Assembly: GCA_030041095.1 (NCBI GenBank)
Contig: JASHON010000059.1
Coordinates: 1-58,963, forward strand
Length of the DNA: 58,963 bases
Reading direction: 5' to 3'
Source: Terriglobia bacterium
GTDB taxonomy: Bacteria; Acidobacteriota; Terriglobia; UBA7540
The translations under genes and the position numbers were made by a program. Numbering within the stretch: position 1 is the first letter of the stretch; each line of letters opens with the position of its first letter. Shown one piece after another: positions 16,806 to 25,702 of the stretch. Below the pieces are notes generated by a model. That model was not told the DNA's origin. It worked only from the letters and a program-made list of their open reading frames with translations, and made no database searches.

Positions 16806-17936
16806 TCATAGACGCACCTCCGGCAGGTAATAGAAGAACACCGCTAAGATCAAATAGACTCCCACCAACTGTAATCCTTCAAACCACTGGGTCTGGCCAT
16901 CAAGGCAAACCAGGGCCACGCCGCAAACGGAAAGGATCACGCCTGCAATCTCAAGCGGCTGGAATACGAGGGACATGGGCCGCGCGGTAAACGCGGAAAT
17001 CACCACAAGGAGCGGCGCCACAAAGAGCGCAATCTGAATGCTGCTTCCTACGGCAACACCCAGCGCGAGGTCCATTTGATCGTGCCGGGCGGCGATGACA
17101 GCCGTCGAATGCTCGGTAGCGTTCCCAACCGTCGCGATCACCACCAGGCCGGTAAAGAGCGGCGTCCAGCCGAGCGAGTGCGTAGCGGCTCCGAGCTCGT
17201 TCACCAGGATGGCGCTGGCCACCGCCGCGAGCGCGGAAGCCACAACGAGAGCCAGGATGGCCGTTCCTTTGCTCGCTTGGGGCTCTTTCCCGGTGCTCAG
17301 CCGAAAAACGCTGCGATGAGTTCGGAATGCGAAAAGGAGACTGGCAGCATAACTTACCAGCAGCAGTGAAGCGGTCCAGAGACTGAGCGTCTCGATTCGG
17401 GCGCCCGAAGCGGGCATTGCCCCGTAGACCGAAAGCTGGAAGATAGCTGGCATCACCAAGGCCACCACGGCAAGGAAAAGCATGGAAATGTTTGCGCCGG
17501 CGGCGAACTGGCTGAACGACTGCGCTCCTCTTCCCAGGCCGCCGAGAAGCGCAGCCATTCCAAACACAAGCAACAGATTCCCGATGATGCTTCCAGCAAG
17601 CGACGCTTTGACGATTTCGGTCTCGCCGTTCAATAGCGCGACGAGGCCAAAGACCAGCTCGACAACGTTCCCAAGCGTTGCGTTCAGAATGGCGCCTGCA
17701 GTCGCGCCAAAATGCCCAGCCAACTCTTCCGTTGCATGGCCGATTAACGCGGCAAGTGGCACAAGGGCCAGCGCCGCTGCCGCAAACACCACGCGGGCGT
17801 CGATCCGCATTTGCTGGCCCACGATGGCCACGCCCAGCAGCGGAACGAGCGAGAGCTTCCATCCTCCAGATAGGAACGCGAGCATGTTGCGGCCCGTATT
17901 CGGCCGCGTGCCGGTATTTGTCCGCTCCTTGGGCAT
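16806..17936 (-). CDS. cax: Calcium/proton antiporter (CAX family)
   Basis: A 376-residue integral membrane protein of the Ca2+:cation antiporter superfamily, exporting Ca2+ in exchange for H+ across the inner membrane. About eleven hydrophobic helices are visible. The two family repeats are clear: GHATEELAGHFGATAGAILNATLGNVVELV in the first half, and GNATEHSTAVIAA with DLALGVAVGSSIQIALFV in the second. Both contain the conserved acidic ion-binding residues. The gene is followed by the bidirectional terminator and is divergent from the TonB-dependent receptor. No neighbour suggests a specific pathway. Confidence 0.92.
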   Translation of the reverse strand: MPKERTNTGTRPNTGRNMLAFLSGGWKLSLVPLLGVAIVGQQMRIDARVVFAAAALALVPLAALIGHATEELAGHFGATAGAILNATLGNVVELVFGLVALLNGETEIVKASLAGSIIGNLLLVFGMAALLGGLGRGAQSFSQFAAGANISMLFLAVVALVMPAIFQLSVYGAMPASGARIETLSLWTASLLLVSYAASLLFAFRTHRSVFRLSTGKEPQASKGTAILALVVASALAAVASAILVNELGAATHSLGWTPLFTGLVVIATVGNATEHSTAVIAARHDQMDLALGVAVGSSIQIALFVAPLLVVISAFTARPMSLVFQPLEIAGVILSVCGVALVCLDGQTQWFEGLQLVGVYLILAVFFYYLPEVRL

Positions 17937-18278
17937 CAGCCTCTCCGTCTTGCGCTAATCCTGTTAGCTTATCCCCATGTGCTCGCCTTGCAATAGACCA
18001 CCGTTTTAGGCTGGGTTATTCATGCGATCCGTCAGCCCATCGCCTGAAACTTTGGCAGACTGTCGAAGAATGCTCCCTAAGCCTACCACTGACACAATGA
18101 CACAACCGTGAATGACAAAGCGTATTGAGTTGTGTATATTTGTGAGTCTGGTCGTAGCTTTTCGTTACTGCCAGTCTAGACGATGCGGGCTCCGGCGCTT
18201 CCTCGATGCCCGGTGTGCCCCGCTCCTGTACGGAGGTTTGAATTGGGTCCCAATTACGAAAAGGTTATTTTCACTGCA
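17937..18278. other. Divergent intergenic region cax / TonB-dependent receptor
   Basis: Contains the receptor promoter (18112-18140) and, 24 bases before the receptor ATG, a perfect dyad AATTGGG-T-CCCAATT (18241-18255) in the leader that could be an operator or a small hairpin. A frame open from 18183 has no support as part of the protein. Confidence 0.5.
18112..18140 (+). promoter_or_regulatory. Promoter of the TonB-dependent receptor gene
   Basis: ATGACA (18112-18117), 17-bp spacer, TATATT (18135-18140), each one base from consensus. Start near 18147, leader of about 130 bases. Confidence 0.6.
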
Positions 18279-21200
18279 ATGGCGCGGTTTCTTGGAGTTG
18301 CCGCGATTGCTGTTCTCATTCTTGTGCCGCCCGGCTTCGCGCAAGTCTCAGCGACGCTTTCGGGCAGAGTCACCGATCCTTCCGGCGGCGCTGTGGCCGG
18401 CGCTTCCGTGACCGTTCAGAACGTAGAAACAGGAGCGATTCGCAGGACGGCCACCGGACCAGCAGGGCGGTATGAGGTGCTTGCACTGCCGATCGGGCGG
18501 TATGAGGTGCGCGTGACCAAGGCAGGCTTCGCCCAGGAAATTCGCACGGGAATTAGCTTGACGGTTGACCAGGTGGCGAGCGTGGATATCCGGCTTCAGC
18601 TTGGGCGCGTGAGTCAGCAGGTCAGGGTGAACTCGAATGCGCCGCTGGTGAGTCCGACCGTGGCGAACGTCTCCGGCTTGGTTGGAGAGCAGGAGGTGAA
18701 AGATCTACCTCTGAACGGGCGTAGCTACGATTTACTTTTGCTCCTCAATCCCGGCATCGTGAATTTCACATCCGAGAAAACCGGCGGCATCGGAATATCG
18801 AACTCAACTACCGGAAACGATTTCGCTGTCTCCGGCAACCGACCACAGCAGAATCTGTTCCTGCTGAATGGTATTGAATATACCGGGGCTGCCGAGAACA
18901 ACATGACGCCGGGCGGTCCAAGCGGGGAACTGCTCGGCGTGGACGCCGTGCGCGAATTCAATGTTTTGACTGACTCCTACGGCGCCGAATACGGTGAAAA
19001 GCCGGGCGCTCAGGTGCTCATAGTGACGCAGTCGGGAAGCAATCAATTCCACGGGTCTGCCTACGATTTTCTGCGCAACAACGATCTCGACGCGGCGAAT
19101 TTCTTTACCCGGGGTCCCGCCCCCCCGTTTCGGCGAAATCAGTTTGGGGTCTCCGCCGGAGGGCCCATCCAAAAAGGCAAAACGTTCATCTTTGCCAACT
19201 ACGAAGGATTCCGCCAGGATCTGAACCAATCGTCCGTGAGCTTTGTGCCAGACGCAACTTCTCGCGCTACCGCCGTGTCTGCGGTGCAACCTCTGCTTAA
19301 CCTTTGGCCAGCGCCCGTGGCCGGCGCGCCCGACTTCAATGGGATTGCCGAGTACTTCAGCAGTCCGCTGCAGACCGTTCGGGAGGATTTTGGCACGACA
19401 CGGCTCGACCACATCTTCTCTCCGCTGGACTCCCTTTCCGCCATCTACACCATTGACGATGGCGGTGACGTCACGGCGACACCAGCCGATCCCTACAGCA
19501 CTGACATCCTGAATCTCCGCGAGCAGGTATTGAGTATTCAGGAAACCCACGTCTTCTCGCCGACTTTTCTCAACGTGGCGCGGCTGGGCTATTCGCGCGC
19601 CGGCTACTTTTTCACCGGCGAGCCCACGCCGGGTACTCCCGCAACCACGGTGCCCGGCTTTCTGCTCGGCCGGCCAGTGGGCGCAGTCGTTGTGGGGGGA
19701 AGCGCAGTGTCAAACCCAGAGGCCCAGGTCGGCTTGGCCGGCAGTAATAATGGAAGCGATCTGACGGTTGCTCGCAATCTATTCACCGCGGAGGACCGAG
19801 TGACTCTGACGAGGGGACGGCATCAGCTCACGCTGGGCATCTGGCTTCAGCCGTTCGAATCGAACGAAACGCTGGCACTCAGCCAATTCGGGCAGGCAAC
19901 GTTCGCCAGTCTTGCGACCTTCTTGCAGGGAATCACTTCGTCCTTTCTCTATGATCCCACGCCCACCGAGATGGGCTGGCGTTCGCTCTTCGGAGCATGG
20001 TACGCCGAAGATGTCATCCGCATCACTCCGAGATTGGACGTCTCGTTGGGCTTTCGCGACGAGTTCACGACCGGCTGGAACGAAGCACACGACCGTGCCT
20101 CCAATTACACGTTTACGGATGGTGTGATCTCCACCCAGCCTATGGTCGGAAATTCCATCTTTACGGTGAACAACGCCAAGTTCCTTCCGGAGCCGCGAAT
20201 CGGCGTGGCCTGGAGCCCGTTCACGGACAAGACGGTGATTCGCGCCGGCTTCGGACTTTACGACGATCTGCAGGACGCGCTGGGTTACCGAGCGGACCAG
20301 AACGCTCCCTTTAACCCAACCTACTCCATCGATTCATTGCCGGTGACAAGCCTTCCCATCAACCCGGCTGCCCCGGCGCCTGCGGGAGCGACACTCGGCC
20401 CTGGTGGCGTCCAGCCGAACATGCAGACTCCCACTCTGGTCTCTTGGTCCCTTCGCCTCGAGCAACAGCTTACGCCCAACACCGCGCTGACCGTCGGTTA
20501 TGTGGGCTCGCATGGCTACCACGAGATGATCGGAGTCGACGCCAACGAGGCGACACCAACCATCTGCCCCGCGTCACCGTGCCCGGCCACGTACCCAACC
20601 GTCAACGCAAGCTCTACTCCTCCGGTCACCATTGATACAGGCTTTCTGCCAGGCACGCCTCTGGCGGGTGCGCCGGTGCCCACTGGGAGTTACTACATTC
20701 CTGACGGAACGCCCAGACCCAACCCTGCCCTGTCCTACACGTGGACTTGGTTCTCGGAGGGCGACAGCTCCTATAACGCGCTCGATGTGGACCTCAACCA
20801 TCGCTTTAGCCAGGGTCTTTATTTGCGAGGCGTCTACACTTGGTCGAAGTCTCTCGACGACGGAGACTCTTTGAATTCTACCGCCGCCGCAAATGCTCCA
20901 GGACTGGTCTCAAATCCTTTCGATTTAGGAGCGGATTGGGGACCCGCCACGTACAACGTGGGGAACACGGGCGTCATCAGTGTGATTTACGCGCTGCCGT
21001 TCGGCGCAGGCCAGCCGTTTGCGAGCGGTTGGCCGGGCTGGAGCGGCAGGCTTGTGAGCGGCTGGTCGCTCGCGAGCATAATCACTCTGCAACAAGGACT
21101 TCCGTTCACGCCGGAGCTCAGCTACGACCCGTCGAACGGCAAGGATAATAAGGATCCCGTGCGTCCATTTCTGAATCCTGATTTCAAAGGACCCGTTATT

Positions 21201-21545
21201 CTCGGCAAACCGACGGAGTGGTTCAATCCCAATGCGTTTATCGCGCCGCCCTCGGATGGCGGATTCTTCGGCAATGTCGCGAGGGACGCTTACCTCGGTC
21301 CCGGCCTCGCTACCTGGGATTTCGCGTTGATGAAGAACATAGCTCTTCGCGAACGCTTGCACCTTCAATTCAGGGCGGAGTTCTTCAACTTCCTGAATCG
21401 GCCCAATTTCAATACGCCGAACCTGGTTGTATTTACTCCGCCTACTGCAACCGATCCCACCGGCCTCTCGGGCACGGCAGGCGCCATTACGAGCACGTCG
21501 ACAACGTCCCGCCAGATACAATTTTCCCTGAAATTGTTATGGTAG
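18279..21545 (+). CDS. Oar-like TonB-dependent outer-membrane receptor
   Basis: A 1088-residue protein of the large acidobacterial family of Oar-like receptors. The ATG at 18279 was chosen because a signal peptide follows directly (MARFLGVAAIAVLILVPPGFAQ). A carboxypeptidase-regulatory/Ig-like domain (about 24-105, starting SGRVTDPSGGAVAGASV) precedes a plug-like region (DLPLNGRSYDLLLLLNPG) and a long beta-barrel. The C-terminus ends in an alternating strand with final tryptophan (QIQFSLKLLW), the outer-membrane insertion signal. The transported substrate is unknown; many family members sit in polymer-degradation loci, but no such gene is adjacent here. Confidence 0.9.
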   Translation: MARFLGVAAIAVLILVPPGFAQVSATLSGRVTDPSGGAVAGASVTVQNVETGAIRRTATGPAGRYEVLALPIGRYEVRVTKAGFAQEIRTGISLTVDQVASVDIRLQLGRVSQQVRVNSNAPLVSPTVANVSGLVGEQEVKDLPLNGRSYDLLLLLNPGIVNFTSEKTGGIGISNSTTGNDFAVSGNRPQQNLFLLNGIEYTGAAENNMTPGGPSGELLGVDAVREFNVLTDSYGAEYGEKPGAQVLIVTQSGSNQFHGSAYDFLRNNDLDAANFFTRGPAPPFRRNQFGVSAGGPIQKGKTFIFANYEGFRQDLNQSSVSFVPDATSRATAVSAVQPLLNLWPAPVAGAPDFNGIAEYFSSPLQTVREDFGTTRLDHIFSPLDSLSAIYTIDDGGDVTATPADPYSTDILNLREQVLSIQETHVFSPTFLNVARLGYSRAGYFFTGEPTPGTPATTVPGFLLGRPVGAVVVGGSAVSNPEAQVGLAGSNNGSDLTVARNLFTAEDRVTLTRGRHQLTLGIWLQPFESNETLALSQFGQATFASLATFLQGITSSFLYDPTPTEMGWRSLFGAWYAEDVIRITPRLDVSLGFRDEFTTGWNEAHDRASNYTFTDGVISTQPMVGNSIFTVNNAKFLPEPRIGVAWSPFTDKTVIRAGFGLYDDLQDALGYRADQNAPFNPTYSIDSLPVTSLPINPAAPAPAGATLGPGGVQPNMQTPTLVSWSLRLEQQLTPNTALTVGYVGSHGYHEMIGVDANEATPTICPASPCPATYPTVNASSTPPVTIDTGFLPGTPLAGAPVPTGSYYIPDGTPRPNPALSYTWTWFSEGDSSYNALDVDLNHRFSQGLYLRGVYTWSKSLDDGDSLNSTAAANAPGLVSNPFDLGADWGPATYNVGNTGVISVIYALPFGAGQPFASGWPGWSGRLVSGWSLASIITLQQGLPFTPELSYDPSNGKDNKDPVRPFLNPDFKGPVILGKPTEWFNPNAFIAPPSDGGFFGNVARDAYLGPGLATWDFALMKNIALRERLHLQFRAEFFNFLNRPNFNTPNLVVFTPPTATDPTGLSGTAGAITSTSTTSRQIQFSLKLLW

Positions 21546-21681
21546 GGAATCATTTCCAGGGCAACTCGCAACCCGTCTGCGGGAAGATAACGGGCCCTGT
21601 TTCGTGAGCCGGTTAGACTGCAAGCCGCCTTCAGTAATTGTTCTTCGACACCACGTTGTTCGAGAATTCTTCGATATCCGG

Positions 21682-21709
21682 TTGTCAGCGGATAACATCC
21701 TGCTATAAT
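21682..21709 (+). promoter_or_regulatory. Promoter directly before tRNA-fMet
   Basis: TTGTCA (21682-21687), 16-bp spacer and perfect TATAAT (21704-21709). Only five bases separate the -10 box from the first base of the tRNA, so the 5' leader would be nearly absent. Confidence 0.65.
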
Positions 21710-21714
21710 GGTTT

Positions 21715-21791
<77 letters not shown>

Positions 21792-21969
21792 AATTTCCCA
21801 GTTTAAGTGTATGAAAGACAGCGTGGGCTCATAATCCCGCCGAGGCGGGATCGCTGGTTCAAATCCAGCCCCCGCAACCAAATTTCCCAGCTTAAGTGTA
21901 TGAAAGGCAGCGTGGGCTCATAATCCCGCCGAGGCGGGATCACGGGTTCAAATCCAGCCTTTGCAACCC
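21792..21969 (+). repeat. Two tandem 89-bp partial copies of tRNA-fMet 3' half
   Basis: Units 21792-21880 and 21881-21969 are near-identical. Each contains an anticodon-loop piece GGGCTCATAA, an inserted hairpin TCCCGCC-GA-GGCGGGA, and a T-arm plus acceptor 3' strand ending CCCCGCAACCA in the first unit and decayed to TTTGCAACCC in the second. The 5' half of a tRNA is missing from both, so they cannot fold as functional tRNAs. They look like remnants of repeated site-specific integration or of tandem duplication at the tRNA end. Confidence 0.85.
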
Positions 21970-22283
21970 GTAAACCTTTTGACTTCAATAGGTCCCTGCA
22001 ACCATCGTCCAAGATCAAACCAGAACCTCTGCCTCGGCCCGACCGAAGCCGAATGCTCAAACTGCGGTGTGCACGAAAGGCTTAGAGAGGCAGATGTTCC
22101 CAGCACGGACACAATAGGGGATCAACAGCAGGAGGATGCGGGCACCTTTTGGTAGCGAAGTGCAAGATCAATATGAGCCAGAAGAGTCTGTTCCATTTCG
22201 TAAACCGAACTTGCAGTTTAGATCCTGTGCCACATTCTAAGTCACGACTCTGCCACGTTCCCGACGTGCTAAACTTGTGGGTC
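21970..22283. other. Intergenic stretch after the tRNA fragments
   Basis: No gene, RNA or repeat recognised. Confidence 0.4.
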
Positions 22284-22870
22284 ATGGCGCACCCCCCGTG
22301 GAACGAGAGCTACGCTTCCGGTGAGCTTCCTCGGGACACAGGCGAACCGGAACCGCTACTGGTCGAGTTCGTCACATCTGGCCGCATTCAGCCCACACAG
22401 ACGCTGGAGATTGGCGCGGGGACGGGGACGAATTCCATTTGGCTGGCGGAACGCGGATTCGACCTGGTTGGTATCGACGTCGCCCCGCGCGCGGTGGAAC
22501 GGGCGACCGCGAAGTTGAATGGCCGCGCATTGCCTTGCCGTTTCGCCTCTCTGGACTTTCTGGCCTCTGCCCCGGAAGGCGGTCCCTTCGAATTCATCTT
22601 CGACCGCGGCTGCTTTCATGTCTTCGACGAGCCCGAGGAGCGCGGGCAGTTTGCAGCGCAGGTCACAGCGGCGCTTGTGCCTGGAAGCCTCTGGTTGAGC
22701 CTGATCGGCTCGACCGAAGGCTCCCCCGCGGGAGGTCGGCCCGCCGCGGCGGTCGGCTCGCGAGGTCACGCTGGCCATCGAACCGGCTCTCGAAATCGTT
22801 GAACTGCGCTCGGCCGAGTTCCGTGGACACGGTGCCCCGGCATGGCTTTGCCTCTCGCGACGGCGTGCGA
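22284..22870 (+). pseudogene. Frameshifted class I SAM-dependent methyltransferase
   Basis: From the ATG at 22284 the frame reads a typical methyltransferase start: NESYASGELPRDTGEPEPLL, motif I LEIGAGTGTNSIWLAERGFDLVGIDV, then FDRGCFHVFDE and [13 protein letters not shown]. At a run of five C (about 22725) the protein-like sequence moves to another frame ([27 protein letters not shown], then [11 protein letters not shown]). One extra C explains the break. Either the gene is dead or the base is a sequence error. It is the first gene after the tRNA fragments and is divergent from nothing nearby. Its substrate is not apparent. Confidence 0.65.
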
Positions 22871-23113
22871 TTCCAGCACAACCATCGACGCGGCGCGAGT
22901 CTACTGCCGCCGACCTATTGCTACCTAAAGCCCGACTTCCTGCCCGTCAGCATGAGTTGGTTCGAGCAGAAACGGATCAGCTTCGATCCAGCGAAGGTGT
23001 CCGCATAACATCTGGTGCATTGGCGATGGAAATGACAGCCAGTGGAAAAGCTAGGAAAACGGTCGAGTTGTTTCCCGCCCTTTCCATCCGCCAGCTTATC
23101 GAGTTAGTTAAGA

Positions 23114-23593
23114 ATGGGATGCATGAAAAATCCATCCTTTTCAGGACTGAAACCCACGTCTCTTGCTGCGTCCTATACGAAGCAGAAAAACCGAAGCACC
23201 GACACCTTACATGAAAGGATGCTTCGGAAAGCCTTATGGAGCCGAGGGCTTCGCTATCGCAAGAATTTCGCAAAGCTCCCCGGCAAGCCGGATATTGCTT
23301 TTACGAAAGCCGGGGTCGTGGTCTTCTGCGACGGCGATTTTTGGCATGGGCGCAATTGGAAGCGTCTGCTACCCAATCTGCAAAACGGGTCCAATGCCAC
23401 TTATTGGTGTCAAAAAATTCGGGCGAATATGCTGCGTGACCGCCGCACGACACGATTACTTGAGAAGATGAACTGGCACGTTGTCCGATTGTGGGAGAGC
23501 GATATAAAGGCCGACCCAGAAGGGATGGCCGGCAAGGTTGAGAAAATTCTCGCTGGCCGGTGTAACCAATCACGCCAGCAAAGTCACTCCTGA
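23114..23593 (+). CDS. vsr: Very-short-patch repair endonuclease Vsr
   Basis: Nicks DNA next to T:G mismatches produced by deamination of 5-methylcytosine, and usually accompanies a C5-cytosine methyltransferase. The 159-residue frame (or 156 from the ATG at 23123) shows the Vsr pattern: [29 protein letters not shown] (active-site D60), [12 protein letters not shown] (H78), [14 protein letters not shown] and VVRLWESDI. Its 3' end overlaps the convergent nuclease gene by 10 bp. The methyltransferase it would serve is encoded in the opposite-strand block at 30539-31942. Confidence 0.9.
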   Translation: MGCMKNPSFSGLKPTSLAASYTKQKNRSTDTLHERMLRKALWSRGLRYRKNFAKLPGKPDIAFTKAGVVVFCDGDFWHGRNWKRLLPNLQNGSNATYWCQKIRANMLRDRRTTRLLEKMNWHVVRLWESDIKADPEGMAGKVEKILAGRCNQSRQQSHS

Positions 23594-24519
23594 TCGCGCG
23601 GAACCGTGTCAATATATCGCCCAACCCATTCAACAAGCTTCTTACCGAGCGTCCCGGATACCTGGCTGGACTCGTTGCTCAATGTGCGGATAAGACGATT
23701 ACGATCTACGAAAATGCCTTTGACGGTCATCGTATCTTTCCGAAATTCAACCGGGTCTGCAAATGCAAATGGCATCGCAAATGCCCTCACTGGATTTGAG
23801 TTGAAACTCACGACCTTGTGCCAGATATTGAGGTCGGGCGTATGGCGTTTTTGCTTCCAGTTCCCGCCGCTTGCGCATTGCACCAGAAGCACGGGAATCG
23901 AAGCATGGGGATCGCTGAACGAGTAATACGCCAGTAAATCCAACCCTAGCTCATTCGCGTGAGAATCCACGTAAAGGTCCAACTCCGTACCCGGCACTTC
24001 GTTCAGATCAGAGATAATTTTAGCGATCGTATCCTTTAGCTTGACGGAGTTATCCGGCGACCATCCGACGCGTCGAACTGTCCACCCTGCAAATGTTTTA
24101 TTCAGGGACTCCTCAGTCAACTCCTCGAATAATTCTCCCCTTACTGAAGGGGCATCCCACTTCTCAGCCCATTTGGGATAGAGAATGCCGCACGAAAGAG
24201 CCATACAAAAGCTATATGCTGGCGATGTTTTCCACTCTGATACTCGCGTGATACGGTTCTTTGCGGCTTCGAGGCCGAGAGGCGCGCCAAGATGCTTAAT
24301 TCGGTCAGAGACAATCGCCCACCCCTGACCAATTATTGCAGCCGCGAAATCCTGCTTCTCATAGATCCCGTTCTCCATCAGAATATCGACGGCGTCAGAT
24401 TTGGTAATTGGGCTATCGTCAAAGACGGCGCTTGCTTCGATCCAGTCGCAGATGACGTCGAGATCGACATTATGCTGCTTGACTGACCGCGCCATTCCCT
24501 TCTCAGGCAGTCCCAGCAT
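23584..24519 (-). CDS. Putative restriction-type nuclease
   Basis: A 311-residue protein without a family I can name firmly. A helix with GELFEELTEESLNKTF is followed by ELGLDLLAYYSF and a strand LLVQCASGGNWKQK. The order E, then D, then Q-(x)n-K on a strand resembles PD-(D/E)XK folds in which the QCAxGxxWxxK motif replaces the usual ExK; this assignment is inferred from pattern only. It is the last gene of the island's minus-strand block. Its ATG lies inside the end of the ParB-like gene (17-bp overlap), so the two are coupled. It is a candidate for the DNA-cutting subunit. Confidence 0.55.
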   Translation of the reverse strand: MLGLPEKGMARSVKQHNVDLDVICDWIEASAVFDDSPITKSDAVDILMENGIYEKQDFAAAIIGQGWAIVSDRIKHLGAPLGLEAAKNRITRVSEWKTSPAYSFCMALSCGILYPKWAEKWDAPSVRGELFEELTEESLNKTFAGWTVRRVGWSPDNSVKLKDTIAKIISDLNEVPGTELDLYVDSHANELGLDLLAYYSFSDPHASIPVLLVQCASGGNWKQKRHTPDLNIWHKVVSFNSNPVRAFAMPFAFADPVEFRKDTMTVKGIFVDRNRLIRTLSNESSQVSGTLGKKLVEWVGRYIDTVPRDQE

Positions 24520-25627
24520 CTTCCTCCATCTCCTCTAAGACTTCTTTCTTGACTGCCGGGAATACGTTCAAGAGCGCCGTAACATCGGTGCCAAGCCGTC
24601 GAACCACTTTCTGGACGGAAGAAGACTTCCGATACCGGAATGCGTCGGTCTGAGCCAACTGAATATTGTCGGATGCTCCCGAAATCAGATCGATGATCTC
24701 ATCTTCGCCAACCCCCGCCTTTCGGAGAGCCATCTCAAAGCGGGGATTCTCAGTGCGCTCCAGATATTCAACCGCTTCGGTGTTCTCAAGAACCTTGCCG
24801 AAGTTATCGACATTTCGGGAGTCGGTAAAAAGCGGAGGATGTTTTTCATCGCCGAATAGCCAACGGGCAAAGTTAGCGAGGTTTTTCAAATGAGCTTTTG
24901 GAACAGGGTTTCTTGCTTTAGAGGGAGGTGCCTGTATGTCGATGTGCAAATAACTTTGCGCCCCCTGTGTCCTTAGCGAAAGATAGAGCACGCTGAACTT
25001 TTCTTCGACCGCTTCAATCGATACGTCCTCATGCTGCCCCATCTGAAGCAGCAAACGATAGGAGATATAGTTCTGCCGGACAGTGGGCGTTTTGCTGCCG
25101 ATTTGCCTGCGAACGTCCTCATAGGAGAGATCGTTCTCTTCGATGAGCTTTGCGATGTATTCGGCTTTCTCGGCGGGGTTCCACTCCTTAATGCCGGTCA
25201 CGTGCCGGAAGCCGAGATACGATGCAACCTGTTGCCTGCTCGGCATGAGGATATAGGGCACCGAATCAAACAGCTCTTTCGGCACCTTTCTTCCAGCTAC
25301 AAGCTTTTCCCACCGCTTTGAAGCGTGATCGCCGTCAACGGCGCTCTGAAGGTATTTGAGGGCAGCGAGTCTCCGGTTACCCTCGACGACGACGAGGCTC
25401 GACTTGCCGTACAGGTCTTCTTTGACCGCGATCAGAGCCTCTTGGGGCCAGAACCCGTTGGACAGGAACGACTCCGCGAGTTCTTCGAGGGTCCAGTCGC
25501 TCATAATGTCCAGAACCTTCTCTTGCGAGAGCTTCGGAGAAGCAACCCGCCGCCCGAGGCGGGGATTTGTTGGATCGAGCTGCAGCTCATCGACCGACTC
25601 GTATTGGATGCGTGGTGCCGTGGGCAT
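24503..25627 (-). CDS. ParB/Srx-fold domain protein
   Basis: A 374-residue protein whose N-terminal part is a ParB-like domain: SVDELQLDPTNPRLG, then the nucleotide-binding/hydrolysis signature VVEGNRRLAALKYL (about 80-93). ParB-fold proteins of this kind bind CTP or ATP, and some cut DNA. The C-terminal half has no recognised domain and no centromere-partition partner (ParA) is present, so chromosome segregation is unlikely. An AGGA eight bases before the ATG and a TATAAT in the short gap upstream suggest it can be expressed apart from the five genes before it. It overlaps the downstream nuclease gene. Confidence 0.75.
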   Translation of the reverse strand: MPTAPRIQYESVDELQLDPTNPRLGRRVASPKLSQEKVLDIMSDWTLEELAESFLSNGFWPQEALIAVKEDLYGKSSLVVVEGNRRLAALKYLQSAVDGDHASKRWEKLVAGRKVPKELFDSVPYILMPSRQQVASYLGFRHVTGIKEWNPAEKAEYIAKLIEENDLSYEDVRRQIGSKTPTVRQNYISYRLLLQMGQHEDVSIEAVEEKFSVLYLSLRTQGAQSYLHIDIQAPPSKARNPVPKAHLKNLANFARWLFGDEKHPPLFTDSRNVDNFGKVLENTEAVEYLERTENPRFEMALRKAGVGEDEIIDLISGASDNIQLAQTDAFRYRKSSSVQKVVRRLGTDVTALLNVFPAVKKEVLEEMEEDAGTA

Positions 25628-25651
25628 ATTGAAATCCTGTGCTCTTAAGAA

Positions 25652-25657
25652 ATTATA
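25652..25657 (-). promoter_or_regulatory. -10 box before the ParB-like gene
   Basis: Minus-strand TATAAT (25657-25652) in the 75-bp gap between the DUF4420 and ParB-like genes; start near 25645, leader about 20 bases. No good -35 hexamer. Confidence 0.35.
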
Positions 25658-25702
25658 GAAGTCTGCGCCCCTCGTTTGTGACTGTCCAGCAGCTAAATCC
25701 TC

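Noticed and set aside
24503-25627. ParB-like gene read as a plasmid or chromosome partition protein
   Set aside because: No ParA partner or parS-like repeats nearby, and the gene is coupled to a putative nuclease inside a defence block.
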